From assembly GCA_034231615.1 (NCBI GenBank), contig CM067318.1, forward strand, positions 31,761,723-31,825,722: a stretch of DNA of 64,000 nucleotides, written 5' to 3'. Positions 35,510 through 47,209 of the stretch are shown here, in pieces (positions within the stretch are counted from its first letter, which is position 1; each line of letters starts with the position of its first letter). This DNA is from Meghimatium bilineatum (taxonomy: Eukaryota > Mollusca > Gastropoda > Stylommatophora > Philomycidae). Made by a program: the position numbers and the translations under genes. The notes beneath the pieces were generated by a model that was given only the letters and a program-made list of their open reading frames with translations, did not search any database and had not been told where the DNA came from.

Positions 35510-38500
35510 AGAGAGGATCCGGGTCCCTCGACTTAGCCCCAAATGCCCACCAAAGCAACTGATGCCTCTGTTAACTTTACAGTCAGGGGAAAGCAGAGTA
35601 GGAATACTGACCAATCAGATGTCCTCAAAGTAGACCACTGAATGTAGAAGTGAGGAACAAGAAATTAGAACTTCAAGAATTGCTCAGAAAAGACAACATA
35701 GATGTAATATGCATACAAGAAACTCATCTAAAAGATACACAAAGATTCTTCACCAGGGGTATGAATCCTTCCACCAAGATAGCGAAAAAATAATCAAAGG
35801 AGGAGTATTAACACTTGTGGTTGGTTGGTTGTTTGCTGAGCAGTCCATGGGCTCATGCCCTTTGACCTAATGCCATTAAATGGCATTATATTGCTGGGAA
35901 GTCTGTGGATTTTCGGACCACCCTGGGACAGAGCCAGAGAATAACTATCACACCTCCAGGAAGGTAGGTTTCAACCTATGCACTGCTCCTAGTCACTGTA
36001 GCCAAGATAGGGTTCACTGTGCTCATTCCCCGCCACCAATTGACTACTGGTTATGCCGAACTTCTCTATTGCTCTAGGCATGCAACCAAATGTTCAAGTC
36101 AAAAGGATTGTCATGTCCTGGGTCACTGTGCCTCTATGATGGGTCTAAGCCATAGGAAAAAAACAGTGCTGTCAGTTTCCTCCTCCCCAGTGCTGCACAG
36201 TACATCTCTGGCTCCTTCCCAACCACAGAGGGTGCATACATATATATTCAGGTAAACATGAAACACATTTCAACAACAAAATAAATGCACAATTGTATAG
36301 ATGACATGCCAAGAAGCTTCTATAAGAAGATAACCTCAATATAACAGCATGTCATCCACTAAGGTTTTCTGTTGCAAGGGTGGTTTGCCTAGTGGGCCAT
36401 TGGTGAGACCCACAGATGCAACCACATGCATCTTAACACTTGTGAAAACATGGTTTCTACGAACAGTATAGTAGAGACCATCAGATTTGGGGAGGCCGAC
36501 CTAGAACAGGTCAGAGTAACACTACTGTTACCCAGTGGAGAAATGACAATTACTAACTGCTGCAGCCCTCCAGCCACCAAACTAGAATTACACAAAATGA
36601 AAACTGAAGATTCAAGACATCTCATCATTGGAGACTTTAAGAGTCACTCACAAAACTAGGGTTATGAATCAACCAATCAGAACAGGGAGGAGATAGAAGA
36701 TTGGTTAATAGAAAATAAATAACATCACACTTATAAACCATCCACATGATCAATCAACGTATATTCAAAAGCATGGAAAACAAAAAAGTACATCAGATCT
36801 GGGCATGGCAACTGACGATATTCATCATCTAACCTCAAGAACAGTAAAAAAAACTAACTTGGAAGAAGTGACCACGTCTCGGTTACACTGCACATCTCAA
36901 AGTCAGGAAACACAAAGGCACAAAATATGACTCCAAGATGTAAATTAAAAAAATTAAAAATAAATAAAAACAAAAAAAAACAAAAACAAAAAACTGGGCA
37001 CTTTTGAGAGTACACACTGACCAACTCTGTCAGCATATTATAAGCTAAAACAACATAAATAAAAATATTTCCATAATAAATTATATTATCATACAAGCTG
37101 CCAAAACGGTCATTCCACTGGATAAAAGAAGAGACTACAAACCTTACTAGAGTGCTACAATGAAACAGCTTTACAATGAACTAACAGAAGCACGTAATAG
37201 CATGGAGAAAAACCCCACATCTGAAAATATCCAGAAACATAACAATATTAGAAACAGGTTCAATGAACAGAAGAAAGTTGAGATACAAAGACTAGGCATG
37301 AAAAAACAGGTATCCTCAACATTGGAACATGCACAAGCAAGCTCTGGAAGTTAACAAAAACACTAAATGAAGATGGTCATCATGAAACATGGGAAACTCC
37401 ATATGAGAGAAATGGAAGCAAACATTCTAGTGTAACACTCCCCCACAAGTGCATCAAAGAAGTCAGGAACGAAATAATTGCCAATCTAAAAATCCAAAAC
37501 CCCAATTCTTAAATAAAATCATCCTTCAACATGAGAGAATTAAACATAGTTATAAATAAACTCCAAAGCAGAAATGACCCAGGTGAAGTCAGAATCTCAA
37601 ATGACATGATCAAGAAACTCAGATCTACAGCCTGAAGTAATCTCCTCCTTGTCTTTAACCAGCCCAGGAGTTTAGGGGAAATTCTGAATAAATGGAGACA
37701 ATCATCATCGAAACAGAAAGAAGCAGAAAAAGAAAACAAGCAAATCCAGCTACAGACCAATTAGCTTACTGGTTATGGAAGGTAATGAAAAGAATGGTAA
37801 ACAGAAGACTCATGCAGCATCTAGAAAAAAAACACCTGCTGGATAACTCTCATTCAGTATACAAGAAAAATTGCAGTACAGAAGGCCAATTTGTATACCT
37901 GGCACAAGAAATAGAAAATGCCTTTCAGGGAAATAAAAAAAAGTACTTTCAGATTTATGGACCTAACTAAAGCATTTGATAAAGTATGGAGTGAAGGACT
38001 ACTTCTAAAGCTACTTAGAAATAAAGCTGAGGGGAGAATGTACAGGTGGATACAGGACTTCCTGCGGTACTGCACAGCAGAGTAAAAAAAGCTAGATGGA
38101 ACGCTTAGCTACCAAGTCAGTCATCAACAAGGTGAACAGCAGGGAGGAATCATATTCCTCATCTATATTAATGACATCAAAGACAAATTAGACAAATTAA
38201 CCAACCACATCTCCAAAGCTCTCCATGGGATGTGGAGTACTGCAGATCATATAGCACAGTCACAAGTAGAATGCAGAGAGCACTAAACAACATCAGAATG
38301 TGGGCAACTGACAGGGAGTACAGATCAACCTTCCTGAGAAACAGCTACATGTTTTACCTTATCAAATCAGCACTTCATATCAGCAAATTCATATGCAGCT
38401 GATATTTCTGTTGTATCAGGGATTGGTGGTGGCGGTGGTAGAGTCCACACTGGCAATTCTGACACTGAGTCAGACTCAGAAAGATTGGATAGAATCCAGA

Positions 38501-38590
38501 ATGAGACAATGCGAATCATTTTGGGGTGTATGAGAGATACATCAGCACAAACTATGCAATACTTACTGGATTGTCCAACTGCAGAGGTTC
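35510..38590 (+). pseudogene. Decayed long LINE copy (endonuclease + RT), split by a SINE-like insertion
   Basis: The plus strand, with many stops and shifts, gives endonuclease first: NKKLELQELLRKDNIDVICI, QETHLKD, GYESFHQDSEKIIKGGVLTL at 35641-35819. It resumes at 36433 with VRVTLLLPSGEM, HLIIGDFKSHSQ (catalytic Asp), then KSTSDLGMATDDIHHL. Pre-RT follows at 37160-37354 (LTEARNSMEKNPTSENIQ), then RT: QAKQ-like template region, FMDLTKAFDKVWSEG at about 37955-37995, VSHQQGEQQGGI, LIYINDIKDKLD at about 38160. It ends with LDRIQNETMRIILGC and DCPTAEVRW near 38590. The YADD core is lost. Confidence 0.8.
35820..36432 (-). repeat. 613-bp SINE-like insertion with 12-bp target-site duplication
   Basis: TTAACACTTGTG stands on both sides (35808-35819 and 36433-36444), and removing the insert rejoins the LINE endonuclease frame. 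Read on minus, the 3' end is GGCATTAGGTCAAAGGGCAT + GAGCCCATGGACTGC, then CAAC repeats, closely matching the end of the minus LINE at 38592-38640. Inside, GGTTGAAACC (B-box-like) and upstream TGAGCACAGTG (A-box-like) are spaced about as in tRNAs. A tRNA-derived SINE with a LINE-derived tail is the likeliest reading; a truncated LINE with an unusual body is the alternative. Confidence 0.72.
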
Positions 38591-38591
38591 G

Positions 38592-40628
38592 TTGGTTGAT
38601 GATCCAATAGTCCATGAGCTCATGCCCTTTGACCCAATGCCATTGTGTGATATAGGCATGTGTTTGTGAGCTGTTGTTTTGATCCATATAATGTGTTCCA
38701 TTTATCTGGCTCTGGAGGGAGAAACATTTTCTTGACATCATCCAATGCTGGCATTCAAAAAGGTGGTGGTCAACAGTTTCATAAGGATGAGTGCACAGCC
38801 GGCACCCTGGAGTGTGTTGTGGTTATATTCTGTTCAGGTGATTGTTACATTGCACATGTTGTGTCCGCAGTCGGAAGATGATACTCTGGTCTTTTCTTTC
38901 CAAGAAGTTAATATGGTCTTTAGGATTTGGGCTGTTCATATATTTATAGATTTCCCTCCCAGTGTTTCCCATGGCTCATCTGTTCATCCAATTTTCTTTG
39001 TTCACAGAATTCAACATCATTTTAACTGTGTGCATGGTTGTTTGTGTATACGGCTGTTCTTGCACTCCCATCTTTGCTAGTCTGTCTACATTGTCATTAC
39101 CAGGTGAGTTTGAGTGGCCAGGAATCCACTGCATAACAATGCTGACTTCATAAGATCTAAGCAACTGGTTGGAATGGTGATATATTTCAAATAGCTCAGG
39201 TTTACAATGTCCATCACATTCTAGTGCTTGAAGAGCGGACATAGAGTCTAAAAATAACATTTTGTACTTTTCATGGAAAGGCATCAAATATGGTCTTCAA
39301 GTTGTACAAGGCAACTTCTAGTGCTGTTATTTCAGCTTCATAGTTAGAACATATCTCCCCACGGGCATCAAACAACTCATCAGATGTTTTGTCTGGATAT
39401 TCTATATAGACACCATAACCTGCTTCGAAAGCAGACCCATCACTATAGACATGAATCCATTGTTCTGGTGTATAAGTCACTGGTGCTTTCTGTTGTGCTG
39501 TATGGTTGTGAGAGTTGGACACGTGGAAACTCACTGCGGACATGGAGAGACAATTACAGGATTTCAAATACAAATGCTACAGACGAATTTTATGAATTTC
39601 CTATAGGGAACATAAGACCAATGTGTACGTAAGAAATAAAATAGAGATGTATGCAGGTGTACAAGAACCATTGATTTCAATAGTGAAACAACAAAAACTA
39701 GCATGGTTTGGACATGTATACAGACATGATTCCTTGTCAAATACAATACTGCAGAGAACTGTCAAAGGTGGAAGAAGCAGAGGAGGGCAAATATAGACAG
39801 GACAAGATATTTCTACACTCATCCGCATCACTGAGGATAGAATTCACTGGAGGAATCTGTGTGCTGAAGCATCCAATGTGGTACCTCTACGACCCTGAAG
39901 GGTTACGGGTTTATTGATTAATTGTTCTGGATAGGTGTCTATTGTTCTCTGTGTTGTTTTCATAAGACCCACTGGGTCAGAACTTTTCGTTGCATTATCT
40001 CTTAATTGTGTTTTGATTTCCAGCAATTTAAAACCTGCGTGTGGTGGTAAACATTTTTCTACTCTTTGCAGTACTTGTCTCGGAGGTGATAATTGTCTTT
40101 TATTTCATTGACATGGCTCAGGACTGACTTTTGTTTTATTCTGTGGTTTGGTTGCCAGTTTTCTACAAGTTGTTTATTAAAGACATTTGGTCTTTGTTCA
40201 TTTTTTTGCTTATTTCATAAGCCTCCATTGCAGCCATATGTCTCAGCATCTTAAGGGGTTCTACATTTGTATGTATTTCACATGCAGCCATTGGTGTAGA
40301 TCTCATTGCTCCACTAATAAGATGTAGGGCATTGTTCTGCACTCTGTCTAGAGATTCTACATTTGTCGTGGAACATGTTGTGAGGATCTACATTTGTCGT
40401 GGAACATGTTGTGAGGAGTGCACTGTTGTATTCTAAAGCTGAACGCATGTAACCAAGATATAGTCGTTTAAGGATATCCTTGTCTGATCCCCAATATGTG
40501 CCAGTGAGTCTTTTCAGTAGTTGTAATTGCGTAAGTGCATTATTCTTGACATTTTCTACATGTTTCTTGAGGGTGAGCTGCTGATCAAGCATGATTCCAA
40601 GATATGTGGGGTGTTCTTCTCTTGGTGT
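38592..40628 (-). pseudogene. RNase H LINE 3' half, split by an antisense LINE insertion
   Basis: Minus strand from 40628: RT thumb GIMLDQQLTLKKHVENVKNN, LKRLTGTYWGSDKDILKRLY, GYMRSALEYNSALL (40592-40420). Linker LEIKTQLRDNATKSS follows at about 40020. After the insert comes RNase H: YTPEQWIHVYSDGSAFEAG, GVYIEYPDK, NYEAEITALEVALYNLK (39460-39290). A frameshift near 39280 leads into MLFLDSMSALQALE, IVMQWIPGHSNSPGNDNVDR. All four acidic motifs and the His are visible, though NEKAD has become NDNVD. The 3' end near 38592 lies directly against the plus LINE. Confidence 0.82.
39470..39910 (+). pseudogene. RT-LINE 3' fragment nested inside the minus RNase H LINE
   Basis: The plus strand reads YKSLVLSVVLYGCESW, then after a shift ADMERQLQDFKYKCYRRI, YREHKTNVYVRNKIEM, QQKLAWFGHVYRHDS, RTVKGGRSRGGQ, and ends near 39908. 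This is the post-RT C-terminus of a CR1/RTE-like LINE. The minus LINE continues on both sides, so this insertion is the younger. Confidence 0.8.
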
Positions 40629-40629
40629 T

Positions 40630-41870
40630 CTTCAAAGAATACAAATCTGCAGGGTGCTGGACTACCTACAAATCACCGCTGATAAAGAACATCCTCTATG
40701 CCCTGAAATTCTCAAAGTGAAAGGCAGTCGACTTTAGAGAGGAAAGTCGTGGATGGGGCGCGTAAAGGATATTATACAGAGTGTGTGCAGATGGAAGATG
40801 TTATACCTGGTGCAGAATGGAGTCGTGCGCCCTTAGATTGTCCGACATCCTTCAAAGTAATAATAACACTCAGTAGAGAATGCAGGGAATGGTATCCGAT
40901 GGTGGAGTCGGAGGTCCTCGCTCTGATCGATGAAAATATCAGGGAAGGTGATATGATTATATATACAGATGGGTCAGTTGAGAGACACATCAGGAGTGCC
41001 TGGGCCTTCACGGCTCAAAGGTGGGGGGAAGACCATCAGAGAGGAAGTGGTGCATTCGCTCAGACAACAAGCAGCATGACAATGGAGATTTTGGCAGTAA
41101 CCAAAGCTTTGCAATGGGTGCGCTTGCAGACTATCTGCAAGCATGCCTGCATACTCAGTGATTCAATGAGTATGATTGTGAAAGTTCAGGGGTACATTCG
41201 GGAACAGTGGCTGGCGGGAGTCCGGGGTAATGAGAGAGCAGATAGGTTGGCAGCACACACTGCTACTACAGCTGTTGGTGGAGCAATGCATCGAGCAGAC
41301 ATTTTGAATGCCCTATGGGAAAACACACAAACAAGTGACTGTATATGTAACAATGACTATTGTTCCATGACTAGAATAAAGGAATTTGGTTTGAAATCTG
41401 GTGTGTCTAGAAAGGAGCGGTTTCGTGGGCAAGAAAGAATGATGGTCAATCAACTGCGTACTGGGACCGTCAGTCAAAGTATAATGGCGGCTGCACTCAA
41501 GGAGAGATCTGAGCACCTATGGACTTGTCCGGAGTGCAGTGACGATGTTCCAATGACTAACTAACTTTACCCTCAAGTACGGTCTTCAACAAGGTTTAAT
41601 GTCTTTTAATGTGTCTAAAATTTGCCTGATCTTTATTTCCCTTAATAATATTCCCCTTTCTTCATATGAAGTGTTGTTAGAACCTCTTTGTTTTCTTCTA
41701 TTTCCATGATATTCTCCCTATTCTTCTATATATTCCTTTTCAAAGGCATAAATTCTGTCTTTTAATTGTTTGTTTGAGCAACATTTATATAGAATAGATG
41801 TAGCATTTTATAATTCTCATTTTTAACTTGTTTGTAATTTGTTTAGAGAAATAAAAGAGTCAACAAAAAC
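40630..41870 (+). pseudogene. RNase H LINE 3' portion with a 271-aa open frame
   Basis: The frame 40749-41564 carries RNase H motifs MIIYTDGSVERHIRSAWAFT (Asp), SSMTMEILAVTKALQWV (Glu), ACILSDSMSMIVKVQG (Asp) and GNERADRLA (last Asp), then the C-terminal MTRIKEFGLKSGVSRKERF and RSEHLWTCPECSDD. Compared with the 20.7-kb copy, which has WVESLER...FVPGHAGVEGNERVD, about 26 residues including the FVPGH His are missing in frame, between REQWL and AGVRGNERAD. Upstream 40630-40748 gives VLDYLQITADKEHPLCPEIL in another frame. A T-rich 3' untranslated part runs to about 41870 (AATAAAAGAG). The frame is open but enzymatically suspect. Confidence 0.85.
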
Positions 41871-42163
41871 AAACATATATGAAGCACACACAAAAAAAAA
41901 ATCATCTCCAGAAAACTCTTCTACCCCTAATGCTGCAATGCACAAAGGGGTATCTGTAGTAAAACAAAATTAAAAGTGTTATCTTCCTCCTGCTCACAAT
42001 AATCTTGTCTGGTTTTCAAGTTTTTTTTTTGACTTATGCCAAAAATATTTAATGAAATTTTGCTAGATCTCTTTCACAAATTCAATTTTCATCTCATACT
42101 TTGCTAGGATTTATTCATCTATTTTTTTCTTGAGTTCATGAAATAAACCAGACATTTAAACAT
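41871..42163. other. Unassigned AT-rich spacer between LINEs
   Basis: Nothing recognised. Confidence 0.4.
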
Positions 42164-42990
42164 CCTTCTTCTTCTTCTGCATTCAGGATTTGTTATGTCT
42201 GGCTAGATCTGCAGGCAAATTGCCAGAATGAAGCTCGCAGTGTTCTCCTGGTCAAAGCAGCTGCCCCAAAATTTTTGCTTCGTTCAGACCAGTGTGACCA
42301 TGTATTGCCTCAACCTTCTTTGTATTCTGGACAGTCTTGAAGTATATGTTCAGAGGTCTGTAGGTCTGTTCTGCATAGGTATTCATGTGTGTAGGCCACC
42401 CTGATACAGTTCAGGTGGCTTTGTAGCCTGCAGTGGGCAGTTCTAAGTTGAAAGATGATGGTCTGTTGTTGCCTATGAAGTTGGTGTATGGGGGTCTGGT
42501 TTCTAGTCAATATCCATCATTTTCTTCCACTGTGATGTATAATTATTGCACAAATACATTTGTCCAACAGCAAATACATAAACATGCAGGTTAACAAGAA
42601 CCACTTTTGGCAGTGTACACTTGTTTGGTTTGGACATGTACTGAGACATGACACTCTAAAATTATTTTTGCACGGAACAGTTGAGGGGAGAAGGAGAAAC
42701 GAAAATCTGGGATTGATAACATCAAGGAATGGTCTGGGCGTATAATTTTTCTACACCTCTATGAATTACTGAGGGCTGAGCTGTTTGGAGGGCATTTTGT
42801 GCTGATGTATCCGGTGTGGCTCCCCTATAACCTGACATGTTATGAGTATTATTATTATTATAACGATTGTGGATTAGTCTTTTCGTCTCACCGAATGGCA
42901 GAAAATAGCTGAATTGTTCCATTTTAACTCCTGCTTTTGCCAGAGCATCAGCTCTCTCATTTTCAGTGATACTACAATGGGTGGGTATTT
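42164..42990 (-). pseudogene. RNase H LINE 3' end, again split by an antisense LINE piece
   Basis: Minus from about 42980: IPTHCSITENERADALAKAG (RNase H His and last Asp), VKMEQFSYFLPFGETKRLIH. After the insert comes TIIFQLRTAHCRLQSHLNCI and HEYLCRTDLQTSEHILQDCP, the Cys-rich tail. The 3' end has GAA repeats (CTT at 42164-42178). Confidence 0.78.
42550..42866 (+). pseudogene. RT-LINE 3' fragment nested in the minus RNase H LINE
   Basis: The plus strand reads LVWFGHVLRHDTLKLFLHGT, VEGRRRNENLG, and in a second frame KSGIDNIKEWSG, ending with an ATT microsatellite (42845-42861). It is the same C-terminal region as 39650-39900. The minus LINE flanks it on both sides. Confidence 0.75.
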
Positions 42991-43915
42991 ATACATCCTA
43001 ATATTCCTTAAATTGTGATGAAATGTGTGGTACTTTACAGGAAGTAGTGCCTACAGTTTTATCAAAACAAACCACACATTATTTAACTAAACAAATTTGC
43101 GATAAAGATGAATACACCGCCGCATCAAACAATCTGCACGCTATGTACTAAGAGGCCCCCCACACCCCACTGCCACCCCTGGATGACGATGACAGGTTCT
43201 CAGTGCAAAGCGCACAGATTGGCACATTGGCAGCAGCAGTTGTGACTTTTTAATCTCCGAGTTACGAAAGCTGATGACATTACGCATAATATTAAAAAGT
43301 TGTAATGTAGACACATGTCCCCGTAATGAACCAAATGTTTTCACAATGAATGTATGTTTATATCCATATCTACAATATGGATACCCTCAGTATGAACATA
43401 AGATGTATGCTTGGAATTTGTTGAGTTTTGAACTTTCATAAATGAGTGCCTGAAAATAGAAAGTTTGAAATAATATAAGACCGTCAATGAGAAACTGATG
43501 GATCTAAACAGACATAAAGGAAACAGAACTCAAACGAAAGAGACCCCAGAGATGGATAGGAAATACATTAAAAGACCAACAGAAAGTATTGCAATTAATT
43601 ATATAAGCCACACTATGGATGGCATAGGCTCCAAAAAACATCAGATCTGGCAATGAAATGTGACCGTACCAAAAGGAGATGAATGGATTTTTTGGGCAAA
43701 CCCTTACAAGAATGGACCTTTACCAAAAAAGGATGGATTTTGATGACAAACTTCCAAAAAATAATCATTAAAATTGGATGAGAAGTTAGAGATTGGAGCA
43801 AAGGGAAACTAGTCCATGAAACTAATTTGCTGATAGATGGTAGTGAAGGAAATGATTTGGTTGTCTACACAGGTCTGTTGATCTAGTTGGAGTTTATAGC
43901 TAGGGCAGTGGTTCC
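42991..43915. other. Unassigned sequence
   Basis: No firm gene or repeat call. A weak LINE-like plus-strand reading around 43500-43620 is too decayed to assign. Confidence 0.4.
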
Positions 43916-44165
43916 CAACCCTTTATTCCCCAGTGGCCCCATTTTCACATAAATACTACCCCATGAGACCTATTATGTCGTAAAAAAATAAATCATAGAC
44001 TTTGTATGCATTTGTTTTATAAATCTTTGTCTAAATTTCCATCTCAAAAATCTCCATTTAATGAAATTTCTGTCAAGTTCTAATTTTGAAGTAGCAAACC
44101 ATTTACAGCACTAAGGTTATATGTCCCCTGCCCTCTGTGGATGCGCCCCAAGTTGACCACCATTG
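43916..44165. mobile_element. Non-autonomous hAT-like element (about 250 bp)
   Basis: The left end CAGTGGTTCCCAACCC and right end GTTGACCACCATTG form imperfect terminal inverted repeats of the common hAT CAGTGGTTCCC class; the interior is AT-rich with no coding. The expected 8-bp target duplication is not convincing (AGCTAGGG / AGACAGAG), consistent with age. Confidence 0.55.
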
Positions 44166-45000
44166 AGACAGAGGATGTGGTGAGGCCATATCAACATCAC
44201 AAATAAGGCACACTAGACAACTACTTCACAAATAAGAATACGTTTATAGTCATTAATGCTGCCCTTAATAGTTTTTTTGTGGCCCCAATTATTATGGTAA
44301 TAATGATGTCCACCTCTAGATATAACTTGATACATCAAAAACAGCAGGTGTTAGTCTGAACTAATATAACTTAAAAGAGCTTGAATCTCACATACACATC
44401 TAAACAAATCTTGCATTACAAAAAATGTAAACTAAATTTAGTTAGTACCAATCTTGCACACAAATCTTTAATCTTACACAAACTTAGTTTCCACTAAACA
44501 TACATACATAAATCAAACAATATTGAATAAAAAAATCTCAAATAATATTAAATAAATTTCAACTAAAATTACAAAGGTGTCAATTAATTTTGTACACAAA
44601 TATAAAATAATATTACATTCAAATCTCAAATAATAAAATAATCTCATAATCTTACATATACATCTCAAATAATCTCACATAACAAATCCTGAAGATCTTC
44701 AGAACATCACTGGAAGAATCTGGACAGCTTGCACAGAACCGAGAGGCTTACAGAGTGACAGTAAGGACAATGTTCTATAAAGGACATGTTACATAGAGAG
44801 AACAAATTAAATCTGACAACCTTAACAAAAATAAGAATGTTTTCTAATGTTTATGAGTAGCATTTTTTACTGTGCATTGAACTCTTGCAGTACCTTATTG
44901 CACTTCTTAGCTTCCCAAGGACATGCTGTGGCTTCCATTGTTCTTCTTGAATGGAATGTTTGCTAATCAACCAAGATAACAATCTTCCAAGAAACGCTGG
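44166..45000. other. AT-rich sequence with ATCTCAAATAAT-like low complexity
   Basis: 44400-44700 is rich in CAAATAATATTA/ATCTCA words but not in a clean tandem repeat. No gene seen. Confidence 0.45.
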
Positions 45001-45010
45001 AGGAAATTTC

Positions 45011-45140
45011 TCATTTCCAGCGACAGAGACACACTACACAGAATACATTTAATCATTTCCAGCGACAGAGACACACTACACAGAATACATTTAATCATTT
45101 CCAGCGACAGAGACACACTACACAGAATACTTTTAATCTT
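45011..45140. repeat. 42-bp tandem repeat, 3 copies
   Basis: TCATTTCCAGCGACAGAGAC + ACACTACACAGAATACATTT + AA at 45011, 45053 and 45095. A C-run follows at 45171-45181. Confidence 0.9.
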
Positions 45141-45289
45141 TCTCGAAAAATTACTTTTGCCTGACTCTCCACCCCCCCCCCCAATTCCAATGACCATGCA
45201 CTTAATTTCAGAAACGCATTTCCATTTAATGCTATCATAGAGTTTAAATATTGAATTTAATGAATCATAATATTGCAAAGTACATTATA

Positions 45290-45860
45290 AAAAAACTACT
45301 TTCAATTCTTCATTTTTCCCCATTAGGAAGTTGCAGGGAGGTTTCAAGTGACTACAAAGTACATAACATTCTTAAAATGTAGCAACCAGATGTAAGAGAA
45401 AATTCAACAAGTAGGTGCGGTAACAAGTAACACAAATAAGAAGGTAACATTAACAGGGATAGGTAGGAATATGTTAACATGTAACAGAAAATCTCTCATA
45501 AATAAAATAATTATTGGTAGCATATCATGTTCAACAATTTTTGGCTGTAGTGATGATTTTCTAGGCAATATAAATACAGTAGGTAGGTTGCCATTGCTTT
45601 CTGAATGATCCATTTAAACAGTGGCCTGTGGCGGGGTTTGAACCTGGTATCTTGGCCACCTGAGACGCACTCTGTATCACTTCACCAGAACCAGAAATAA
45701 TATAATAATTTCTACACTTCAGTCTTTTACCATCTTCAACCAAACAATTAAAAAACACCAACCATGATCGTGATGTGGTAACAGCAAGGGCATCCATCCG
45801 AAACCTCCCTGTAACTCCTTAATAGAAACAAATGCAGTATTGACATTTTTTTTTCAACAA
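45290..45860. mobile_element. Possible TIR element related to the 61.2-kb foldback
   Basis: Outer inverted segments face each other: TTAGGAAGTTGCAGGGAGGT + TTC on the left (about 45325) and GAAACCTCCCTGTAACTCCT + TAA on the right (about 45805), with A-rich/T-rich outer edges. The same core, GGAGTTACAGGGA, forms both arms of the foldback at 61240. The interior holds the SINE-2 copy. The arms are diverged, so this is tentative. Confidence 0.45.
45540..45760 (-). repeat. SINE-2 (tRNA-derived), minus copy
   Basis: On minus: TGGTGAAGTGATAC (45687-45674, A-box region), GAGTGCGTCTCAGGTGGCCA, B-box GGTTCAAACCC (45644-45634), then CAGAAAGCAATGGCAACCTA and GAAAATCATCACTACAGCC with AAAAATTG. Same layout as 29815. 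Confidence 0.8.
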
Positions 45861-46375
45861 ACAAAAAAAAGGTGAAAATAATATAACTACATGAAAATTA
45901 TATCTCATAACAAGAGCTGTCCATTAATTGACTATGGGGAAAGTCGTTAAAAAATATTGCTACACAACTGTCCCTCAGCAGGAACCAACTGCCAATATAT
46001 CTGGGTGACGTTTTCATAAAATGTTTATGGTCTTGTGATTTTTCGTTTGTCTTACTTCTTTCCTGAAGATGGTCATAAAATATAGAAACACAGAATTCAT
46101 CATTGAATTATTAATATTAATGTATTATATAGTGTACTTCTTCTTTGATATCTATAGCTAGAATGTAGAACCTTGGAGTGAGGTGTGGTGCTGCAAGAGA
46201 TGAGCAGCATATAGGAATCAGAAGATGAGTTATTAAAGATACACAGAATGAATACACACTGCAGGACATACTAAATATGAGATCAGAATGGCATGATGAT
46301 GATGATGATGATTGCACTACTAACTTTCTGTATTTATTTTAATATATTGAACATTTTTTTAGTTTTATATATAAC
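45861..46375. other. Unassigned sequence with ATG microsatellite
   Basis: Holds a GAT run at about 46289-46310 and nothing else recognised. Confidence 0.45.
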
Positions 46376-46379
46376 ACAT

Positions 46380-46590
46380 CCCTACCTAATCTTGATGATT
46401 ATCCATTAATTACTACCTATCTTTGAGGATTATCCATTAATTCCTACCTATCTTTGAGGATGATCCATTAATCCCTATTAATCCTTGATGATGATCCATT
46501 AATCCCTTCCTATCCTTGATGATGATCCATTCATTCCTATCTATCCTTGATGATGATCCAGTAATCCCTACCTATCCTTGTTAATAATGA
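46380..46590. repeat. 33-bp tandem repeat, about 6 copies
   Basis: CCTACCTATCCTTGATGATG + ATCCATTAATCCC-type units with substitutions. Confidence 0.85.
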
Positions 46591-47091
46591 TCATGCCTTT
46601 TTTATCATTAAAGACAGTCAGGAAGCAAGTTGGTATAAAATTTCAAATGGAATACGAGGTCCTCAAAATTTCAAATGGATTTCAAATTTTCATACATGAT
46701 TGCTTACCCATGAAGGTTTTTTTCATGGAGAAAGTGTCTTGCCCAATTGCACTACTCGCCAAAATGCTTGGAAACAAGTAGAACTGCAGGACATGCCAAA
46801 ATATGGCTTAATACACCATCAACTGCCTTAGGGTCTCATCTCGATTTTCTGTAGAGATTTCACTTGGCCTGAGGGACTACAATGTTAACCTGCTTACATT
46901 GCTAATATTACATAGATTAATACCAAATCTTACATCATAATATAACTAATAACTACAAACAATCAACACAATGTATTGAAGCAAATAATTACAATGATAA
47001 ACCTAAATTATTATAATTGAGTGAATAAGAAAGAAAGTTCAAAATTTTGAACCCATCTGTCTCGTAGATGAACACACTCAGTTGCAGAAGA
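46591..47091 (-). other. Downstream of the SETDB1-like stop; probable 3' UTR included
   Basis: The minus strand after the TGA at 47094-47092 is AT-rich with no further coding. The 3' UTR end is not clear from sequence. Confidence 0.4.
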
Positions 47092-47209
47092 TCATAACAA
47101 ACGTCCACGGCACATTGGAGAGCCACAGTAGCAGTATAGTATCTTATCAGGCACACTTCCCACCTCATAGTTATAATCCCAGGTCAGTTCAGTGCCAGCA
47201 CGAATGTAT
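47092..47209 (-). CDS. SETDB1: Last coding exon of SETDB1-type H3K9 methyltransferase (SET end, post-SET)
   Basis: Acceptor TGTTAACAG on minus is followed by 1 nt, 38 codons and TGA, in phase with the exon ending at 59701 (joined codon CA|A). It encodes [38 protein letters not shown], then stop. [15 protein letters not shown] is the C-terminal SET core with the active-site Tyr; C-x-C-x4-C (CYCGSPMC) is the post-SET zinc motif. Both are characteristic of SETDB1/eggless, which trimethylates histone H3 Lys9 in the nucleus to silence genes and transposons. CRGRLL at the very end and YNYEVGSV favour SETDB1 over SETDB2. The protein ends at the family's usual C-terminus, so the 3' end of the gene is complete. 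Confidence 0.92.
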
